From contig QHVM01000025.1 of NCBI GenBank assembly GCA_003223555.1, positions 1-50,759 on the forward strand: a stretch of DNA of 50,759 nucleotides, written 5' to 3'. The stretch comes from Acidobacteriota bacterium. Its GTDB lineage: Bacteria > Acidobacteriota > Vicinamibacteria > Fen-336. A model generated the notes under the pieces. It saw nothing but the letters and a program-made list of their open reading frames with translations. It was not told where the DNA came from and ran no database searches. Shown one piece after another: positions 1 to 9,603 of the stretch. How positions within the stretch are numbered: the first letter of the stretch is position 1; every line of letters starts with the position of its first letter. A program made the position numbers and the translations under genes.

Positions 1-2609
1 ACTTCGAGGGCTTCCGGCAGACGGGCGGGGTCAACCGGCCGACGCTGTCCATTCCCTCGATGAAGGAGAGGAACGGCGACTTCAGCGACTGGCGCGACTC
101 GAGCGGCAACCTGATCCCGATCTACGATCCCGGCACCACGCGCGTCGTCAACGGCGTCGTGGTCCGCGACCCCTTCCCCGGCAATGTCATCCCGTCGAAC
201 CGCATCAGCCCGATCGCCCGGCAATTCCTCGGATTCCTTCCGACTCCCACCAGCGATGGTCCGCTCAACAACTACCTGGTGCCGACCGCGATCCCCGACA
301 CGATCCTGGCCGACAGCAACTATTACTTCGGCCGATTCGACACCTACATCGGCCAGAACGACCATCTCGCAATCTCTCTCTGGCACCAGCGCGCTCCGGC
401 GAAGTTCTTCTCGGCGCTTCCTCATGAGCTGGCCAGCGAGACCCTTTCCGACCCGCAGAATTCCTGGGTCAACCGCGCGAACTGGGACCATACCTTCGGG
501 CCGAACCTGCTCAACCACTTCGCGTTCGGCTACCTGAACCGCAACGAGGGCTACGGCTGCGTGAACGCTGACGCGGTGGACAAGCTGCCCAAGATCGCGG
601 GCGTGGCCAGCAACAACATCGGCCCCCAGATCCAGTTCAGCGACGGCTTCGCGCAGTGGGGATGCAACGCCGGCATCCCCGCCGGCAACATCACCACGAG
701 GCCGACCTACGTCGCCAACGACCTCATGACCTGGATCCGTAGCAGCCACACGATCAAGGGCGGCTTCGAGTACCGCAACATCGGAGGGAACATCCATTCC
801 AATGGCAACGAGTCGGGAAGCTTCGGCTTCGGCCGCGGCGCCACCGGCCTCCTCGGCGTCAACAGCGGCAGCCCGATCGCCAGTTTGCTGCTGGGCGCCG
901 TGGACAACGGGAACGTGACGTTCCGGTCGGTGAGCAACGCCTATCCGCGGCAGGCCGCCTACATCCTGCACCTGGGCGACACCTGGAAGGCGAGCAGCAA
1001 GCTGACGTTGAACTACGGCCTCCGCTGGGACTACTACACGCCCTCCAAAGAGAAGTACAACGTGATGTCGTTCTTCGATCCGAACGGCGCCAACCCCGGA
1101 GCCGGCGGGCGCCCCGGACGACTCGCGTTCGCGGGTACCGGCTACGGGGCGGCCAGCTACGGCGCCGACTATCCCGAGAAGCCCTATAAGAAGGCCTTTG
1201 CTCCGCGCCTTGGCGTCACCTACGCGATCAACCCCAAGACGCTCTTCCGCGCCGGGTGGGGGATCTTCTACGACCGCGCGTTCTATCCCGGCTGGGGAGG
1301 CGGCGTCAGCCAGGACGGCTTCAGCAGCACTCCTTCGTTCAGCAGCACGCTCGGCGGCCTGGAGCCGGCGTTCCTTCTGCAGCAGGGGTTCCCCCAGAAC
1401 TTCACGCGGCCGCCGTTCATCCAGTCCGACTTCCGCAATGGTCAGGGCATCTACTACCGGACACTCGACGCCAACGAGCGGCCCCGCTCGCACCAATGGA
1501 ACCTCACCCTGGACCGCGAGATCGCGAAGGGCTTCATGGTGGGCGCGGCATATGTAGGCAACCGGAGCACGCACCTGCCCTCCAACAACGACCCCCTGAA
1601 CGCGCTCGACCCCAAGCTGCTGTCGCTGGGCAACCAGCTCTACGACGAGTTCCAGCCGGGCCAGACGTCGCTCCACGGCGTGCCCGAGCCCTACCCGGGC
1701 TGGCGGGAGCAGATGACGGGTTGCGCTCCCTCGCTCGCCCAGGCGCTCTTGCCCTATCCGCAGTACTGCAGCAGCCTGCAGGGCGCGAACGAGAACCACG
1801 GCAAGTCCATCTACCATTCGCTCCAGGCCAAGGTCGAGAAGCGGTTCTCGGCCGGGACGTTCGTCCTCGTTTCCTACACGTGGTCGAAGCTGCTCACCAG
1901 CGGCACCGACAACATCCAGCGCGAATCCGTCACATGGAGTGGCTCTAGCGGCGTGATTTCGCCCTTCGAGCAGAGCCGCAACCGCTCTCTGGCTGCGGAC
2001 GACATCACCCACATCCTGTCGGCGGCGCTGGTGTGGGACCTCCCCTTCGGGAAGGGACGGAAACACCTCGACCGGGGAGGCGTGACCAACGCCGTGCTGG
2101 GTGGCTGGCAGTTCAACACGATCTTCCGGCACCAGTCGGGGACGCCGTACTTCTTCCGGTCCGGCTTCTGCAACGTGCCCGGCCAGTTCCGGGCCGCCTG
2201 CATTCCCGCCATCAGGTCGGGGGGAAACCCCTTCGCCCAGGACGTCGGGAGCTTCGATCCGGCCAAGGGTCCGCTCTTCAACAAGGACGCGTTCGAGTCC
2301 GTGGATGCGTTCAACTTCTACTACGGCACCGGCGCGCGCATCACGAGCTACCGGGGCCCCGGCTTCCGCAACCAGGACCTGTCGCTGATCAAGAACACCA
2401 GCCTGGGCGGCCGCATGAACCTCCAACTGCGGATCGAGGCCTTCAACCTCTGGAACTGGCACGTCTTCACGGGGTGCGGGGGAACGGACTGCTTCTCGGG
2501 CGATACCTCTGCCTTCACCGGCGACCTGGCGAGCCCGGACTTCGGCAAGTGGAACGGCCGGGTGACCGACCCGAGGCACATCCAGGTGGCCGTGCGCCTG
2601 GAATTCTAG
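1..2609 (+). CDS. Oar-like TonB-dependent outer-membrane receptor, 5' end missing
   Basis: The frame is open from base 3 to the stop at 2607-2609, so the gene begins before the window. The first residues (FEGFRQTGGVNRP) match the plug-to-barrel region of the large carboxypeptidase-regulatory-domain (Oar-like) TonB-dependent receptors that are greatly expanded in Acidobacteriota. The visible 869 or so residues are barrel: alternating aromatic and polar strands, LNYGLRWDYY, FRAGWGIFYDR, and the usual ending with a GGWQFNTIFRHQSGTPY segment and a last strand closing on an aromatic residue (VRLEF). It should span the outer membrane and import a large substrate with TonB-ExbBD energy; the substrate cannot be told from sequence. 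The N-terminal signal peptide, CarboxypepD_reg domain and plug lie outside the window. Confidence 0.9.
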   Translation, partial: FEGFRQTGGVNRPTLSIPSMKERNGDFSDWRDSSGNLIPIYDPGTTRVVNGVVVRDPFPGNVIPSNRISPIARQFLGFLPTPTSDGPLNNYLVPTAIPDTILADSNYYFGRFDTYIGQNDHLAISLWHQRAPAKFFSALPHELASETLSDPQNSWVNRANWDHTFGPNLLNHFAFGYLNRNEGYGCVNADAVDKLPKIAGVASNNIGPQIQFSDGFAQWGCNAGIPAGNITTRPTYVANDLMTWIRSSHTIKGGFEYRNIGGNIHSNGNESGSFGFGRGATGLLGVNSGSPIASLLLGAVDNGNVTFRSVSNAYPRQAAYILHLGDTWKASSKLTLNYGLRWDYYTPSKEKYNVMSFFDPNGANPGAGGRPGRLAFAGTGYGAASYGADYPEKPYKKAFAPRLGVTYAINPKTLFRAGWGIFYDRAFYPGWGGGVSQDGFSSTPSFSSTLGGLEPAFLLQQGFPQNFTRPPFIQSDFRNGQGIYYRTLDANERPRSHQWNLTLDREIAKGFMVGAAYVGNRSTHLPSNNDPLNALDPKLLSLGNQLYDEFQPGQTSLHGVPEPYPGWREQMTGCAPSLAQALLPYPQYCSSLQGANENHGKSIYHSLQAKVEKRFSAGTFVLVSYTWSKLLTSGTDNIQRESVTWSGSSGVISPFEQSRNRSLAADDITHILSAALVWDLPFGKGRKHLDRGGVTNAVLGGWQFNTIFRHQSGTPYFFRSGFCNVPGQFRAACIPAIRSGGNPFAQDVGSFDPAKGPLFNKDAFESVDAFNFYYGTGARITSYRGPGFRNQDLSLIKNTSLGGRMNLQLRIEAFNLWNWHVFTGCGGTDCFSGDTSAFTGDLASPDFGKWNGRVTDPRHIQVAVRLEF

Positions 2610-2631
2610 GGCCGGAGTTCGTCGTTCAACC

Positions 2632-2680
2632 GGCCAGGCTGGCGGGTCCTAGCGGGGTCCGCCGGCCTGGCCTTTTTCTT
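2632..2680 (+). terminator. Intrinsic terminator of the Oar-like receptor gene
   Basis: An 8-bp arm GGCCAGGC at 2632-2639, one mismatched base, then GGCGG pairs with CCGCC and GCCTGGCC at 2659-2672. TTTTTCTTTCTT follows directly. This is a classic rho-independent terminator about 22 bp after the receptor stop. It overlaps the last codons of the convergent TPR gene that ends at 2649. Confidence 0.8.
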
Positions 2681-3635
2681 TCTTGAGGGCGAGGAAGCGC
2701 TCGAGCGCTCGGTCGGCTCGTTCGACACTGCCACCGCGACGGTAGAGGCGGGCCAGGGCATAGTAAGGCTCGGGGTACGACGGGTCGAGCCGCGCCGCTT
2801 CTTCCAGCTCCTTGACCGCTTCGTCCGCCTGGCCCTTCTTCTCGAGCGCCACGCCGAGCCGGTAGTGACCCTGGGCGAAGCGCGGGTCGATGCGTACGGC
2901 CTCGCGGAAGAGCGGCTCCGCTTCCGGCAGCCGGTCGAGCCGCGCGAGCAGGAGGCCGAGGTTCAGCGGCGGCCACGGCGAGCGTGAGGTGGCTTCACGG
3001 TTGAGGCGCACCGCTTCCTGGTAGCTGCGGATTGCCTCGTCTTGCCGGCCGAGCGCCTCGTAGCTCAGGCCGAGGTTGTCGTGCCCCTTCACGAAGCGGG
3101 GGTCGAGCGCGATCGCCTGGAGCAGGCCGCTCACCGCGGCCGCGTACTGGCCGTCGTCGTAGTCGAGGCGCGCGCTCCAGTAGCGGTAGAGCGCATTGCG
3201 AGGGGCGGTCTGGGACAGCTTCTGCAGCTCGGGGCGCGCCCAGTCCCGGCGTCCCAGGACCACGTAGGACATGGCCAGCGTGAAGCGGCTGCGCTCGTCG
3301 AGCGGCGCCAGCACCTCCGCCTTCTTGAAGGCAATGGCGGCCCCGAAGTATTCGCGCTGCATGAAGCGGACTCCCCCCAGCAGCCGCAGGAGCTCCGGCG
3401 ATCGCGGGTTGCGCTTCGCCTCCTCGACGAGCATCGCCTGCGCCTGCTCGTAGGCGCCGCCCGCGAGCGCCTGCGCGATGAGCGCGCGGCGGTCCACCGC
3501 GAGGGCGGCCGCGTCGAGGTCGCGCGCGTCGAGGGGAGCGAAGCCGGGGTCGGGCCGGGGCGGCTCCTGCGCCGCCGCGGTCATGGCGGCGAGCGCCACG
3601 ACGCAGGCCGCCGAAACCGACGCCTCCCGCCTCAC
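2649..3635 (-). CDS. Secreted tetratricopeptide-repeat protein (second of a coupled pair)
   Basis: A 328-residue protein. The GTG start at 3635-3633 overlaps the stop of the upstream TPR gene (GTGA), so the two are translationally coupled. The N-terminus is a plausible signal peptide ending near AAMTAAAQ. From about residue 75 it is made of TPR units with the usual spacing, for example GHDNLGLSYEALGRQDEAI and GHYRLGVALEKKGQADEAV, ending in a short Lys-rich tail. TPRs form helical protein-binding scaffolds, so a periplasmic scaffold role is likely. No catalytic motif is visible. The 3' end lies inside the terminator of the neighbouring receptor gene. Confidence 0.8.
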   Translation of the reverse strand: MRREASVSAACVVALAAMTAAAQEPPRPDPGFAPLDARDLDAAALAVDRRALIAQALAGGAYEQAQAMLVEEAKRNPRSPELLRLLGGVRFMQREYFGAAIAFKKAEVLAPLDERSRFTLAMSYVVLGRRDWARPELQKLSQTAPRNALYRYWSARLDYDDGQYAAAVSGLLQAIALDPRFVKGHDNLGLSYEALGRQDEAIRSYQEAVRLNREATSRSPWPPLNLGLLLARLDRLPEAEPLFREAVRIDPRFAQGHYRLGVALEKKGQADEAVKELEEAARLDPSYPEPYYALARLYRRGGSVERADRALERFLALKKEKGQAGGPR

Positions 3636-4465
3636 CGCTGCTCCTCGATCTCGAGCCTCTGCTTCAGGGCAAGGGCGCCCGCGCTCTCGGGCACGAGCGC
3701 CAGCTCCAGCTCGATCTGCTTGCGCGCCTCGCCGTAGTTCCTCTGCTCCAGGTGGATCTGGGCGAGGGCCAGGTGGATCTCGGGCAGGCGCGGATCCGCC
3801 TGCGCCGCGCGCTCGAAGGCGCGCACGGCGAGGTCGGGACGGCCCTGAACGCGGTAGTTGTGGCCGAGCGCCTGGTAGATGCGCGCCGAGCCCGGGTCGA
3901 TCCCGCGCAGGCGCCGCATCGCCCATTCCGAGAGCCGCAGGTAGGCGCGGCCGAGCTGGTACGCGTATTCGGGATCGTCGGGCGCCAGCTCGCGCAGCGC
4001 CCGATACTGCTCGATCGCCGCCGTCGGATTGTCGGCGCGCGTGTAGGCGCGGGCGAGCTGCTCGCGGGCCAGGCGCTCCTTCGGCAGCAGCTTCACCGCG
4101 CGCTCCAGCTCCGCGGTCGCCTCTGCCACGCGGCTCAGGGCGAGGAGGCTCCCGCCGAGCACGACCCGCGGCGGCGCGTAGGCTGGGTCGAGCCGGATCG
4201 CCTCGCGGCATTCGGCCACCGCTTCGGCGTGCTTGCCTTGCTGCTGATAGACGATCGCGAGGTTGTTGTGGACGTACGCGCGGTTGCCGCCCTGCTGCAG
4301 CACCCGCCGGAACGCGGTCTCCGCCTCGTCCAGCTTTCCGGCCTTGAGGGCGTCGACACCCTGCGCGAAGAGCGCGTCGAGCGGCGCCGCGGGCTGGGCC
4401 GAGGATGGACGGCTGGTCACGACGAGGAGGGCGAATCCCAGGGCCGAGGCCGGAAAGTGGCGCAT
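3632..4465 (-). CDS. Secreted tetratricopeptide-repeat protein (first of a coupled pair)
   Basis: A 277-residue protein starting at ATG 4465 (MRHFPASALGFALLVV). It has a signal peptide with likely cleavage after SSAQ. About seven TPR units follow, for example AYVHNNLAIVYQQQGKHAEA and IYQALGHNYRVQGRPDLAVR. It overlaps the next minus-strand TPR gene by 4 bp. Its start is only 30 bp from the start of the divergent TPR gene at 4496, so all three TPR genes probably share one control region. Such clusters often flank TonB receptors or secretion loci, but no specific partner can be named here. Confidence 0.82.
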   Translation of the reverse strand: MRHFPASALGFALLVVTSRPSSAQPAAPLDALFAQGVDALKAGKLDEAETAFRRVLQQGGNRAYVHNNLAIVYQQQGKHAEAVAECREAIRLDPAYAPPRVVLGGSLLALSRVAEATAELERAVKLLPKERLAREQLARAYTRADNPTAAIEQYRALRELAPDDPEYAYQLGRAYLRLSEWAMRRLRGIDPGSARIYQALGHNYRVQGRPDLAVRAFERAAQADPRLPEIHLALAQIHLEQRNYGEARKQIELELALVPESAGALALKQRLEIEEQR

Positions 4466-4495
4466 GCGCGGATCCTCGGCGAGTATAGGACTGCG

Positions 4496-6052
4496 ATGGC
4501 GGTGAGAGAAACCATGCTCCTCCTCCTGTGCGCGGTGCCCGCGGCCGCCGCGCCGCCGACGCTGGCCGAGACCCTGGACCGCGCGCGGACGCTGCTGGAG
4601 CAGGGCGACCGGGTGCGGGCGCGGGCCGAGCTGATGCAGGCGCTGCGGGTCCATCCATCGCACCCCGTCGCCCTGAACTTCCTCGGCGTGGTCGAGGCGC
4701 AGGACGGGCACTATCAGGCGGCGGAAGCCCGCTTCCGCGACGCGATCCGTGCGGCGCCCCGGCTCACCGACGCGTACCTGAACCTCGGCCGTCTCTACCA
4801 GGAGAACGCGGCGGCGGATGCCGGCGCCCTGCGCAAGGCGCTCGACACGTACGACTCGCTGCTGCGCCACGAGCCCTCCCACCCGGAGGCCCTGTACCAG
4901 GGCGCCGTGCTCCTTCAGGCGCGGGGGGAGTTCGAGCGCTCGCTCGAGCGCGTGGCACGGCTGCCGGATGTCCAGCAGAAGCGGGCCCCGGTCCTGGCCG
5001 TGCGCTGCGCCGGCGAGGCGGGCCTGGGCCGTCGCGCCGAAGCAGACGAGGCCGGAAGCGCGCTCGTCGCCGCGCCCGACCTTGCCGAGATGGACCTTGT
5101 TTCGATCCTGCCCGTGCTCTCCGCCCACCAGCGCGACGACCTCGGCCTGCGTCTGCTGGAGGGCCTGCGTTCGCGCGGCCTCGCCTCCGCCGACGGCCTG
5201 CAGCGCCTCGGCGCCGCCTGCGAAGCGGCGGGGCGGCTGGATGACGCGCGGGAAGCGCTGGAAGCCGCGGCCGCCGCCGGCCCGGAGAGCGTGCCCATCC
5301 TCATGGCTCTCACCCGGGTCGCGCAAAAGGCCGGCGACCGGCGCGCTGCGCTCGGATACCTCGCCCACGCGCGCGACCTCGACCCGAAGGACGCGCGCAT
5401 CCATTTCCTCTTCGGCATGATCTGCGTCGAGCTGGACCTGGGCGTCGAGGCCTACAACTCGCTCAAGCAGGCGGCGGCGCTGGACCCCGAGAATCCGGCC
5501 GTCAACTATGCGATGGGAGCCGTTTGCCTGCAGCGCCGCGACCCGTCGGAGGCCGTGCCGTACTTCCGGAAGTATGCCGCCCTCGAGCCCCAGGACCCGC
5601 GGGGCGCGTTGGCCCTGGGCCTGGCCTGGTTCAAGGCCGGGGATTTCGCGTCGGCTCGTCCCGAGCTGGCGCGGGCCGCCGGCCGCGCGTCGACGGCCGC
5701 CGCCGCCAATTACTTCCTGGCCCGTATCGCCCGCGAGGAGAACGACGTCGAGCAGGCGCTGGCGCTGGTGGACCAGGCCCTGCAGGCGAAGCCCGACTAC
5801 GCCGACGCGTGGGCCGAGCGCGGGCTGCTGCACCTGCGGAAGCGGGAGCTGGGAGAGGCCGAGAAGGACCTGCGGCGGTGCCTGGAGCTGGACCCCGACA
5901 ACTATCTCGGCAACCAGCACCTGCTCGCGCTGTACCAGCGGAGCAAGGATGCCCGCCAGGAGGCGCAGGCGCACCGGCTGCACGAGCTGGAGTCGCTCCG
6001 CGAGCGGCAGGCCGAGGAGTTCCGGCGCGTGATCGAGGTCAGGCCCTACTGA
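4496..6052 (+). CDS. Secreted large TPR protein
   Basis: A 518-residue protein. ATG 4496 gives MAVRETMLLLLCAVPAAAA, and a second in-frame ATG at 4514 would give a shorter but still complete signal peptide, so the exact start is uncertain. The mature part is almost entirely TPR helix pairs from about residue 25 to 505, for example HPVALNFLGVVEAQDGHYQA and ADAWAERGLLHLRKRELGEA. A charged C-terminal helix (LRERQAEEFRRVIEVRPY) closes it. It is divergently transcribed from the coupled TPR pair. It is probably a periplasmic or envelope scaffold; nothing in it suggests enzyme activity. Confidence 0.82.
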   Translation: MAVRETMLLLLCAVPAAAAPPTLAETLDRARTLLEQGDRVRARAELMQALRVHPSHPVALNFLGVVEAQDGHYQAAEARFRDAIRAAPRLTDAYLNLGRLYQENAAADAGALRKALDTYDSLLRHEPSHPEALYQGAVLLQARGEFERSLERVARLPDVQQKRAPVLAVRCAGEAGLGRRAEADEAGSALVAAPDLAEMDLVSILPVLSAHQRDDLGLRLLEGLRSRGLASADGLQRLGAACEAAGRLDDAREALEAAAAAGPESVPILMALTRVAQKAGDRRAALGYLAHARDLDPKDARIHFLFGMICVELDLGVEAYNSLKQAAALDPENPAVNYAMGAVCLQRRDPSEAVPYFRKYAALEPQDPRGALALGLAWFKAGDFASARPELARAAGRASTAAAANYFLARIAREENDVEQALALVDQALQAKPDYADAWAERGLLHLRKRELGEAEKDLRRCLELDPDNYLGNQHLLALYQRSKDARQEAQAHRLHELESLRERQAEEFRRVIEVRPY

Positions 6053-6287
6053 CGGCGGCCGTCACGCTGATCGCCCGTCCCTTCGAGGTCAGGCAGCCGC
6101 TGCTCCAGCCGGCGATGTCGGTCTGGAGGCAGCCCTCCAGGTCGAGATCGGCGAGGACCTTCGCGGCCAGGTCGTCGTTTCCGCCAAGCGCGGCGGCGGC
6201 GATGCGCCTGATGGGCAGGGTTTCGGACAGGGCGATCCTTTCGGACCACGCCAGGGCTTCGAGCACCCGGAACGCTTCCGAGGTCAC
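6039..6287 (-). CDS. Small hypothetical protein, 82 residues
   Basis: The start is GTG at 6287 preceded by AGGAGG with a 6-nt spacer, a near-perfect Shine-Dalgarno site that supports a real gene. The protein is soluble and mostly helical (EAFRVLEALAWSERIALSE, AAAALGGNDDLAAKVLADLDLEGCLQTDI). I do not recognise a family. Its 3' end overlaps the convergent TPR gene by 14 bp. It lies downstream of the broken MFS gene on the same strand, with a 56-bp gap. Confidence 0.6.
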   Translation of the reverse strand: MTSEAFRVLEALAWSERIALSETLPIRRIAAAALGGNDDLAAKVLADLDLEGCLQTDIAGWSSGCLTSKGRAISVTAAVSRA

Positions 6288-6343
6288 TTCGAGCCTCCTG
6301 GGGGGATGACTATCGATTCAAGATAGCCCCGGCGGCGACGCCG

Positions 6344-7729
<1,386 letters not shown>

Positions 7730-7779
7730 GACCGCTTCCTATCACTTCGCCGTCCGGGCCGCCACCCGCTGTCCGGTCG

Positions 7780-7917
7780 GCCGCGACGGTCGAGCAGCCC
7801 TCTGGAATCGGCGAGGCGCCGGTGCCGCCGGTGGCGCCGGCGGTGCTGAACGCGGTCTTCGCGGCGACAGGCCGGCGGGTGCGCCACCTGCCGGTGCCTC
7901 CGGCCGACCTCGCCTGA
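7780..7917 (+). pseudogene. C-terminal remnant of a xanthine dehydrogenase / CoxL-like molybdopterin subunit
   Basis: In the frame ending at TGA 7915-7917 the translation reads [19 protein letters not shown] followed by [17 protein letters not shown]. This matches the extreme C-terminus of molybdopterin-binding aldehyde/xanthine oxidoreductase large subunits, whose relatives end G-x-GE-P-x-x-PPVAPA-x-x-NA-x-F-x-ATG-x-R. Nothing upstream in any frame continues the family, because the divergent MFS gene starts at 7729. Only about 40 of some 750 residues remain. The upstream boundary is approximate. The rest of the 7730-8042 gap holds no gene that I can support. Confidence 0.7.
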
Positions 7918-8042
7918 GGTCGGTGCGCTCTCGCGAGGGCTCGGCGGGACCACCATTAATTAAGGATGCTCGGCCCCTGTGATGGCCGACATTGCCCCGC
8001 CTCGGGACTTGAGCTATTCAGGGAGCCCTCAGGAGGGGCTTC

Positions 8043-9500
8043 ATGCGCACGATGCGAGTCCTGGCGGGCCTGGCGATGGCGATGGCGATGGCACGGCCCG
8101 GCGGCGCCCAGACGGCGGCCCCGGCCACCGGCGATCCCGCCCTCCTGAAGAAGAGCTGCGACAAGGGCAACGTCGTCGACTGCTACACGCTGGCCTCGAT
8201 GCATCGCCGCGGGGAAGGGGCGCCCAGGGACCCGTCCCGCGCGGCCGGATTCCTGAAGAAGGCCTGCGAAGGCGGACACAGCCGCGCCTGCCTCGACCTG
8301 GCCGCCATGCACCGGGCCGGCGAGGGAGTCTCGCGCGACGTCAACCGCAGCGTGGTGCTCCTGAAGAAGGCCTGCGACCTGCGTGAAGGAGACGGCTGCC
8401 TCCAGCTCGGCCTGATGCAGCAGGAGGGCCGGGACGTGCCCAAGGACCTGGGCGAGGCGGCAGCCTTCCTGCAGCGGGCCTGCGAGGCGGGCCTGGCGCG
8501 GGGCTGCGGCGCCCTGGCCCCGATGTACCTCGACGGCGTCCGCTTCCCTCGCGACCCGGCCAGGGCCACGACGCTCCTGAGGAAGGCTTGCGCCGGCGGG
8601 CACGGTGATTCTTGCGTGGCGCTCGGCCGGCTGCTGGCTGCCGGCGACGGCGCGCCGAAGGATGCCCGGGGCGCGGTCGCCCTCTACGGCAAGTCTTGCG
8701 ACGGCGGGCTGGCCCGCGGCTGCTACGAGCTGGGGCTCGCCCACGAGCGGGGCGATGGGGCGCCGAGAGACGGCGGCCGCGCGCTCGCGCTCTACGCGAA
8801 GGCGTGCGAGGCCGGCGAGCCGCGCGGCTGCCATGCCCAGGGACGGCTCCTCCGCGACGGCGTCGGCTCGGCGCGGGACCCCATCAAGGCGGCGGCCCTC
8901 TTCCGCAAGGCGTGCGACAACGGCGCGCCGGGCGGCTGCGTCGACCTCGGCCTCCTCACCGAGACCGGCCGTGGCCTGGCGAAGGACGTCGCCCTGGCGG
9001 CCTCGCTCTATCAAAAGGCCTGCTCCGGCCGCGACGCGCGCGGATGCCTGCAGCTCGGCCTGCTCTACCGCGGCGTGACCGGGATGGTGAACGATCCTGC
9101 CCGCGCGGCCGCGCTGTTCAAGGAGGCCTGCGACGGGGGTGACATGACCGGCTGCAGCACGCTGGCCGGGGCCTACGCGCGCGCCGAAGGCGTCGGCCGC
9201 GACGTGGACCAGGCCATGGTGCTCTACAAGAAGACCTGCGAGGCCGGCTTCGCCGCCGACTGCTACCACCTCGGCGTGCAGTACCAGCACAGCTTCGGCC
9301 GCTCACCGGACCTGGCCCACGCGGTTCCGCTCTACCAGAAGGCGTGCACCGCCGGCGCCGCCGGCGGCTGCTACGAGCTGGCCCTGCTTCACGAGTCGGG
9401 CCAGGGCGTGGCCAAGGACCACCCGCGGGCGATGGCTCTGCTGCAGCAGGCGTGCACGGCCGGAATGACCGACGCCTGCGCCAAGCTCAAGGGCCGCTAG
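8043..9500 (+). CDS. Secreted cysteine-rich Sel1-repeat protein (Hcp-like)
   Basis: A 485-residue protein with an N-terminal signal peptide (cleavage near GGAQTAA) and AGGAGG upstream of the start. ATG 8052 is an alternative start. It has 13 consecutive Sel1-like repeats of about 36 residues. Each carries a Cys-x7-Cys pair, for example SCDKGNVVDC, ACEGGHSRAC and ACTAGMTDAC, together with the Y/L-x-x-G-x-GV-x-(K/R)D turn. This pattern is that of Helicobacter cysteine-rich proteins, where each pair forms an intra-repeat disulfide. So it should be an oxidised periplasmic or exported alpha/alpha solenoid that binds proteins. It is flanked by a hairpin terminator at 9543 and the second TonB receptor. 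Confidence 0.88.
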   Translation: MRTMRVLAGLAMAMAMARPGGAQTAAPATGDPALLKKSCDKGNVVDCYTLASMHRRGEGAPRDPSRAAGFLKKACEGGHSRACLDLAAMHRAGEGVSRDVNRSVVLLKKACDLREGDGCLQLGLMQQEGRDVPKDLGEAAAFLQRACEAGLARGCGALAPMYLDGVRFPRDPARATTLLRKACAGGHGDSCVALGRLLAAGDGAPKDARGAVALYGKSCDGGLARGCYELGLAHERGDGAPRDGGRALALYAKACEAGEPRGCHAQGRLLRDGVGSARDPIKAAALFRKACDNGAPGGCVDLGLLTETGRGLAKDVALAASLYQKACSGRDARGCLQLGLLYRGVTGMVNDPARAAALFKEACDGGDMTGCSTLAGAYARAEGVGRDVDQAMVLYKKTCEAGFAADCYHLGVQYQHSFGRSPDLAHAVPLYQKACTAGAAGGCYELALLHESGQGVAKDHPRAMALLQQACTAGMTDACAKLKGR

Positions 9501-9542
9501 CCTCCGGCTAGAGCCAGGAGTCAAGAGCCGCGAGCGGGGGTT

Positions 9543-9571
9543 CAAGGGGGTGCGCCGCTAGCACCCCCTTG
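9543..9571 (+). terminator. Perfect 11-bp hairpin after the Sel1 gene
   Basis: CAAGGGGGTGC, a 7-nt loop, then GCACCCCCTTG. It stands 42 bp after the Sel1 stop and 32 bp before the next gene. It has no long T run. The G6/C6-like core resembles other intergenic hairpins in this window, so it may be a terminator or attenuator, or a degenerate member of that repeat group. Confidence 0.55.
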
Positions 9572-9603
9572 CTCAATGAGGACTTATACTCCGGCTCGGG
9601 ATC

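Noticed and set aside
9568-9591. Housekeeping promoter (TTGCTC...TATACT) before the second TonB receptor
   Set aside because: The spacer is only 10 nt, too short; the -10-like TATACT alone is weak evidence.
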